Both the position numbers and the translations under genes were made by a program. A stretch of 64,000 nucleotides of DNA from Mycobacterium sp. D16R12 (GTDB lineage: Bacteria; Actinomycetota; Actinomycetes; Mycobacteriales; Mycobacteriaceae): NCBI RefSeq assembly GCF_002013465.1, contig NZ_MAFC01000008.1:62001-126000 (forward strand). Reading direction: 5' to 3'. Shown piece after piece: positions 60,600 to 64,000 of the stretch; position 1 is the stretch's first letter, and the number at the start of each line of letters is the position of its first letter. Under the pieces are notes generated by a model, which searched no databases, had not been told where the DNA came from, and was given only the letters and a program-made list of their open reading frames with translations.

Positions 60600-61865
60600 C
60601 TACGTACCGGTGGAGAAGACGGTGTCCTTCTGGTCGGGGACGACGGTGTCATCGGAACGCAGCAGCGGCCCTGCGCTGCCGTCCGGGTTGGTCCGGCCAT
60701 CGGTTGCGCACAGGTACGGGTCCAGATGCTGCGGATATGGGTCGATAAACATCGGGTTGATCAACCATTTGCCGTCGGCGTTGTCGTAGGCCCGGCACAT
60801 GAGCTCGGTCTTGTTCCGATTGATGACGAGGTGCGCGGCGGTGGCGTCGTCGACAAAGGTGACGTCGGTGGTCGAGTCCCCGGCGGCGAGAATCTGCCGT
60901 TTGTTGACGTCGTAGGGCTCGAACGCGGCGGGTCCCTGCACGCCGAAGACCACCTGGTTGGCCCAGCAGCGTTTGCCGTCGACATAGGTGATGACGGTGT
61001 CGGCACCGTCGGGTTGTCCGCCGCAGCCCTTGACGTGCGGGGTCTGCCTTCCGTCGGCGTCGTAGACGCTGCGCACCCCGATCACCTGGTTTGTCGGGAT
61101 CCCGATTTCCGGCGACCACACCTTGGCGACCACCTCCGAGGACGCCGAGATCACCCAGGTGCTGACACCGTGGGCCTGCAGGGTGGCAATGAGGTCCTTG
61201 ATCTGCGGGTACACCCGCACATACCCCGGCACGGTGGTGGTGCCGATCGTCTGGGTGGCGCCGATCGGTGCGTCCAGGTTCTCGCGCTTGGCCGCCTGCG
61301 CGAATTGTGCGACCTCGTCGGCGGTGTACCCGGCGGTCAATGCGACCGTCCACACGTAGGCGCCATTGCTCCAGCGCTGGTTGTATCCGGTGAAGGCTTC
61401 TTGTTCTTCATGCGTCTTGCCCTCACGGACCGCCAGGATCTCGTCGGCGCAGGCTGCGTTGGTCGAGGTGGCCAGCGGCTGCCCAGCGGGCGTTGCGGTG
61501 CCACACGCCTCACGCAGCGCGGTGGCCGCCACCTCGGTGATGTGCCGGCTGGTGGCGTGCCAGTCGCCGGGCTGGCGGATCTTGTTGTGCCGCAGCATCC
61601 ACGCCAGGGTGGCATCAGAGATGTCGTTCTTGACCTCTGTGTTGTCCCAGTCGAAGAGCGCCACCGCCTTGGTGGAGCGCTTCCAGGTGCCGGTGCACGT
61701 GCTGTTGGCGTCGATCGCGGCTTGCAGTCGCTCCCTGACATCGCCGTACCAGGGCAACGCGGGATCCAGCTGGCGACATCCGGGTGCCGCCTGCGCGCCG
61801 GGAGCGCTCGCGTTCCAGGCCGCGATGGACAGAACGACGGTAGCAATCCACGTCATAGCCTTCAC
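60600..61865 (-). CDS. Secreted HAD-superfamily phosphatase-like protein
   Basis: 421 residues. A signal peptide (to about residue 27, NASAPGAQA before APGCRQL) is followed by a HAD core: motif I VALFDWDNTEVKND (Asp nucleophile, Asx pair partly changed to D-W-D), motif II WVISASSEVV and motif III/IV AAGDSTTDVTFVDD. Six or more cysteines could form disulfides outside the cell. Phosphoserine-phosphatase-like, natural substrate unknown. The GTG at 61865 follows a leaderless -10. Confidence 0.88.
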   Translation of the reverse strand: MKAMTWIATVVLSIAAWNASAPGAQAAPGCRQLDPALPWYGDVRERLQAAIDANSTCTGTWKRSTKAVALFDWDNTEVKNDISDATLAWMLRHNKIRQPGDWHATSRHITEVAATALREACGTATPAGQPLATSTNAACADEILAVREGKTHEEQEAFTGYNQRWSNGAYVWTVALTAGYTADEVAQFAQAAKRENLDAPIGATQTIGTTTVPGYVRVYPQIKDLIATLQAHGVSTWVISASSEVVAKVWSPEIGIPTNQVIGVRSVYDADGRQTPHVKGCGGQPDGADTVITYVDGKRCWANQVVFGVQGPAAFEPYDVNKRQILAAGDSTTDVTFVDDATAAHLVINRNKTELMCRAYDNADGKWLINPMFIDPYPQHLDPYLCATDGRTNPDGSAGPLLRSDDTVVPDQKDTVFSTGT

Positions 61866-61871
61866 CGGCCG

Positions 61872-61877
61872 AAATTA
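61872..61877 (-). promoter_or_regulatory. Leaderless -10 element TAATTT
   Basis: On the minus strand TAATTT ends six bases before the GTG at 61865; no ribosome site. Confidence 0.55.
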
Positions 61878-62072
61878 CCACCGCGCGTCCGTGATTCGGG
61901 GCCGGTCACCGAGCGTTCATCGGCATTTCCTGTTTGTTGAGACAGGATCTAAACACCTCGATCCGGGCCGCGCGCAACTGAATTTGCGCAGGCCACGGGT
62001 CCGGGGGTGCGCAATCGCAGACAGCGGCGCACTATGGTCGAGGCACCCCCGACAACCTCTCAAGGAGCCTCG

Positions 62073-62990
62073 ATGACGCGGACCGATGACGACAGCTGGG
62101 ACTTGGCCTCAAGCGTCGGAGCGACGGCGACGATGGTGGCCGCCCAGCGTGCGCTGGCCAGCCATGTGCCCAATGCCTTGATCAACGATCCCTACGCGGA
62201 GCCGCTGGTGCGTGCGGTCGGCATCGAGTACTTCACCAAACTGGCCTCCGGCGATTTCGACCCCGAACAGATGGCGGGTCTGGTGCAGCTGGGCATCACC
62301 GCGGACGGCATGGCCAACGGGATGGCAAGCCGCACCTGGTACTACGACACCGCCTTCGAGTCCGCCACTGCTGCGGGAGTACGCCAGGTCGTCATCCTCG
62401 CGTCCGGACTCGACACCCGGGCCTATCGCCTGAATTGGCCGGCCGGCACCACCGTGTACGAGCTCGACCAGCCGGACGTGATCGCGTTCAAGACCGACAC
62501 CCTGGCCGCGCTGGGGGCCTCGCCGAGCGCCAACCGGCAGACCGTGGCGATCGACTTGCGCGATGACTGGCCAACCGCCTTGAAAGCGGCCGGTTTCGAC
62601 CCCGGACAACCGACGGTGTGGTCTGCCGAGGGACTGCTGATCTACCTGCCCCCGGAGGCTCAGGATCGGTTGTTCGCGTCGGTCACCGAGCTCAGCGCGC
62701 CGGGTAGTCGCCTGGTATGTGAGCAGGTCCCAGGTCTGGAGACCGCCGACTTCTCCAAGGCGCGCGAACTCACCCGTCAATTCGCCGGAGACACACTGGA
62801 TCTGGACTTGGAGTCGCTCGTCTACGCCGAAGAGCGCCAAATGGCCGCGGACTGGCTGGCCGAACACGGCTGGTCGGTGGTCACCGAAGAAAACGACGCA
62901 CTCTACGCGCGACTCAATCTGGAGCCACCGAACCCGTTGCTGCGCACCATATTCCCCAACATCGTGTACGTCGACGCGACGCTGGGCTAG
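62073..62990 (+). CDS. SAM-dependent methyltransferase, mycobacterial TIGR00027/LCM-like family
   Basis: 305 residues. Motifs are DDSWDLASSVGATATMVAA at the start, NALINDPYAEPLVRAVG, VVILASGLDTRAYRLNWP (SAM site), YELDQPDVIAFK and WSAEGLLIYLPPEAQDRLF. This family is expanded in mycobacteria; some members act in polyketide or lipid metabolism. The ATG at 62073 has AAGGAG; the frame extends 22 codons further upstream. Confidence 0.92.
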   Translation: MTRTDDDSWDLASSVGATATMVAAQRALASHVPNALINDPYAEPLVRAVGIEYFTKLASGDFDPEQMAGLVQLGITADGMANGMASRTWYYDTAFESATAAGVRQVVILASGLDTRAYRLNWPAGTTVYELDQPDVIAFKTDTLAALGASPSANRQTVAIDLRDDWPTALKAAGFDPGQPTVWSAEGLLIYLPPEAQDRLFASVTELSAPGSRLVCEQVPGLETADFSKARELTRQFAGDTLDLDLESLVYAEERQMAADWLAEHGWSVVTEENDALYARLNLEPPNPLLRTIFPNIVYVDATLG

Positions 62991-64000
62991 CTCGCCACGC
63001 GCGAACGTCCCCATTTCCACCAGGTCCGCCTCGGCACCTCGGGCTCGTCGGTATCGGAGTTCGCAAACGGAACCCCTTTATAGACAGCGAGATACACGTC
63101 GATCGTGGTCACGATGACGATCATCAACACCGGGCCCAGCACGATTCCCCAGAATCCGAATGCCGCGATCCCCGAGAAGACCGCCAGGAGCATCAACGCG
63201 GGGTCCAGGCGTGCGCCGCGTGGCACGAGGAAGGGGCGCAGCACGTTGTCGATGTTGGACACCACCAGGAGGTGCCATGCGATGACGAACAGTCCACCGA
63301 CGGGATGGCCGAAGAGGATCATGCCGATGCCGAACGGAATCGTCACGATGCCGCCCCCAAGGGGGATGATCGACAACGCGGTCAGCACTATCGCGAAGAA
63401 GAAGAAACCCTGCTGGAAGCCGGCGACGTAGATCGAGGCGGCGCCCGCGACACCCTGCGCCATCGCAATCACGAACTGCCCCTTGACCGTTCCACGCACC
63501 ATTGCACCGATCTTGTCGAGATACAGATCGGTGATCTCCTCCCCCAGCGGATTGAGCTGTCGCAGCAGGGTGAGCACCTTGTCCTGTTTGACCAGGAGCG
63601 AGACAAACACGTACAGGAAGATGATGCACGCCGCGACCGCCGCGGCGACGCTGCCGACGGCGCTCTGCAGCACCTGCAGCAGCCCTTGCCCAACGTTCTC
63701 CGCCAACGACGCGATCGACTGCCGCAAGGTGTCCGGCGTCAACTGGACGTGCACGAAGGGGATCCGGGCCAAGACGTCGTTGACCACCGCGAACGCCTTC
63801 TGCCCGAGCGTGGTCATATCGGTGTCCCCCACCCAGTTCGAGACACTGTCGACCATGCGGGTGATCTGAACCGTCGCAACGTAAACCAGCGCACCGACCG
63901 GAACCACCACCGATCCCAGCGCGCACAGCAGCGTCAGCGTGGCGGCCACTCCCGATCCGAATCGCCGGCCCAGGCGCCGATACAGCGGTGTGAACAGATA
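62987..64000 (-). CDS. AI-2E family transporter (5' end cut by window edge)
   Basis: The frame is open through the right edge (YLFTPLYRRLGRRFGSGVAA before the hydrophobic part), so the N-terminus is missing. About 337 residues are visible. Several membrane helices (TLTLLCALGSVVVPVGALVY; SAVGSVAAAVAACIIFLYVF; FFFAIVLTALSIIPLGGGIV) and the GMILFGHPVGGLFVIAWHLL segment identify the AI-2E transporter (formerly UPF0118) family. The natural substrate is uncertain. It is convergent with the methyltransferase, overlapping by four bases. Confidence 0.9.
   Translation of the reverse strand, partial: YLFTPLYRRLGRRFGSGVAATLTLLCALGSVVVPVGALVYVATVQITRMVDSVSNWVGDTDMTTLGQKAFAVVNDVLARIPFVHVQLTPDTLRQSIASLAENVGQGLLQVLQSAVGSVAAAVAACIIFLYVFVSLLVKQDKVLTLLRQLNPLGEEITDLYLDKIGAMVRGTVKGQFVIAMAQGVAGAASIYVAGFQQGFFFFAIVLTALSIIPLGGGIVTIPFGIGMILFGHPVGGLFVIAWHLLVVSNIDNVLRPFLVPRGARLDPALMLLAVFSGIAAFGFWGIVLGPVLMIVIVTTIDVYLAVYKGVPFANSDTDEPEVPRRTWWKWGRSRVAS

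Overview
The window is a stretch of high-GC actinobacterial chromosome. Its gene order follows the Mycobacterium tuberculosis segment guaB3-guaB2-Rv3412-rsdA-sigD-Rv3415c-whiB3-groEL1-groES ... glmS ... glmM-rpsI-rplM-ESX-4-cutinases-truA-rplQ-rpoA-rpsD-rpsK-rpsM-rpmJ-infA ... rmlB-rmlC, and then switches to map-adk-secY, which lies far away in M. tuberculosis. There are no PE/PPE genes and no insertion sequences, and an eccE gene is attached to the ESX-4 locus. Together these point to a rapidly growing mycobacterium, most likely the Mycobacteroides abscessus/chelonae group. The organism assignment is an inference from gene content and order.

Layout. 1-2.3 kb: guanine nucleotide synthesis (guaB2, partial guaB3). 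2.5-6.5 kb: a DUF5319 gene, sigma factor D with its membrane anti-sigma factor RsdA, an Rv3415c-like protein and redox regulator whiB3. 6.5-9.7 kb: two small exported proteins, then groES-groEL1 behind a CIRCE operator. 9.7-20.1 kb: a minus-strand run with a frameshifted SnoaL-like gene, the t6A tRNA-modification genes (tsaD, tsaB, tsaE) with rimI, a hydrolase, alr, gadB, nnr and glmS. 20.2-27.3 kb: a hydrolase-fold protein, a three-gene operon resembling Rv3440c-Rv3439c, an F420/LLM oxidoreductase, a PhoD phosphatase and glmM. 27.3-28.3 kb: ribosomal proteins S9 and L13. 28.6-41.3 kb: a complete ESX-4 type VII secretion locus (esxT, esxU, a secretion-associated protein, eccC4, eccD4, mycP4, eccB4, eccE4). 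41.3-46.1 kb: a CGNR-type regulator divergent from an EamA transporter, three cutinases and an epoxide-hydrolase-like protein. 46.1-50.7 kb: the alpha ribosomal operon. 50.9-57.8 kb: a flavoprotein monooxygenase, an NfeD-flotillin pair, a second LLM oxidoreductase, rmlB-rmlC and a DUF4190 protein. 57.8-64 kb: map-adk-secY, a secreted HAD phosphatase, a methyltransferase and a partial AI-2E transporter.

The two most informative patterns are regulatory. First, the Rv3440c-like operon and the esxU-esxT operon each carry a GGAAC-N17-C(G/A)TCG promoter, preceded by the same A-rich block. This matches the M. tuberculosis SigM consensus and places two separate sets of WXG100-like genes under what looks like one sigma factor. 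Second, at least twelve genes on both strands have a TANNNT -10 hexamer ending exactly 6 or 7 nt before the start codon, with no ribosome binding site. This is the signature of leaderless transcripts, and it settles several start sites.

No rRNA, tRNA, CRISPR array, prophage or transposon was recognised.
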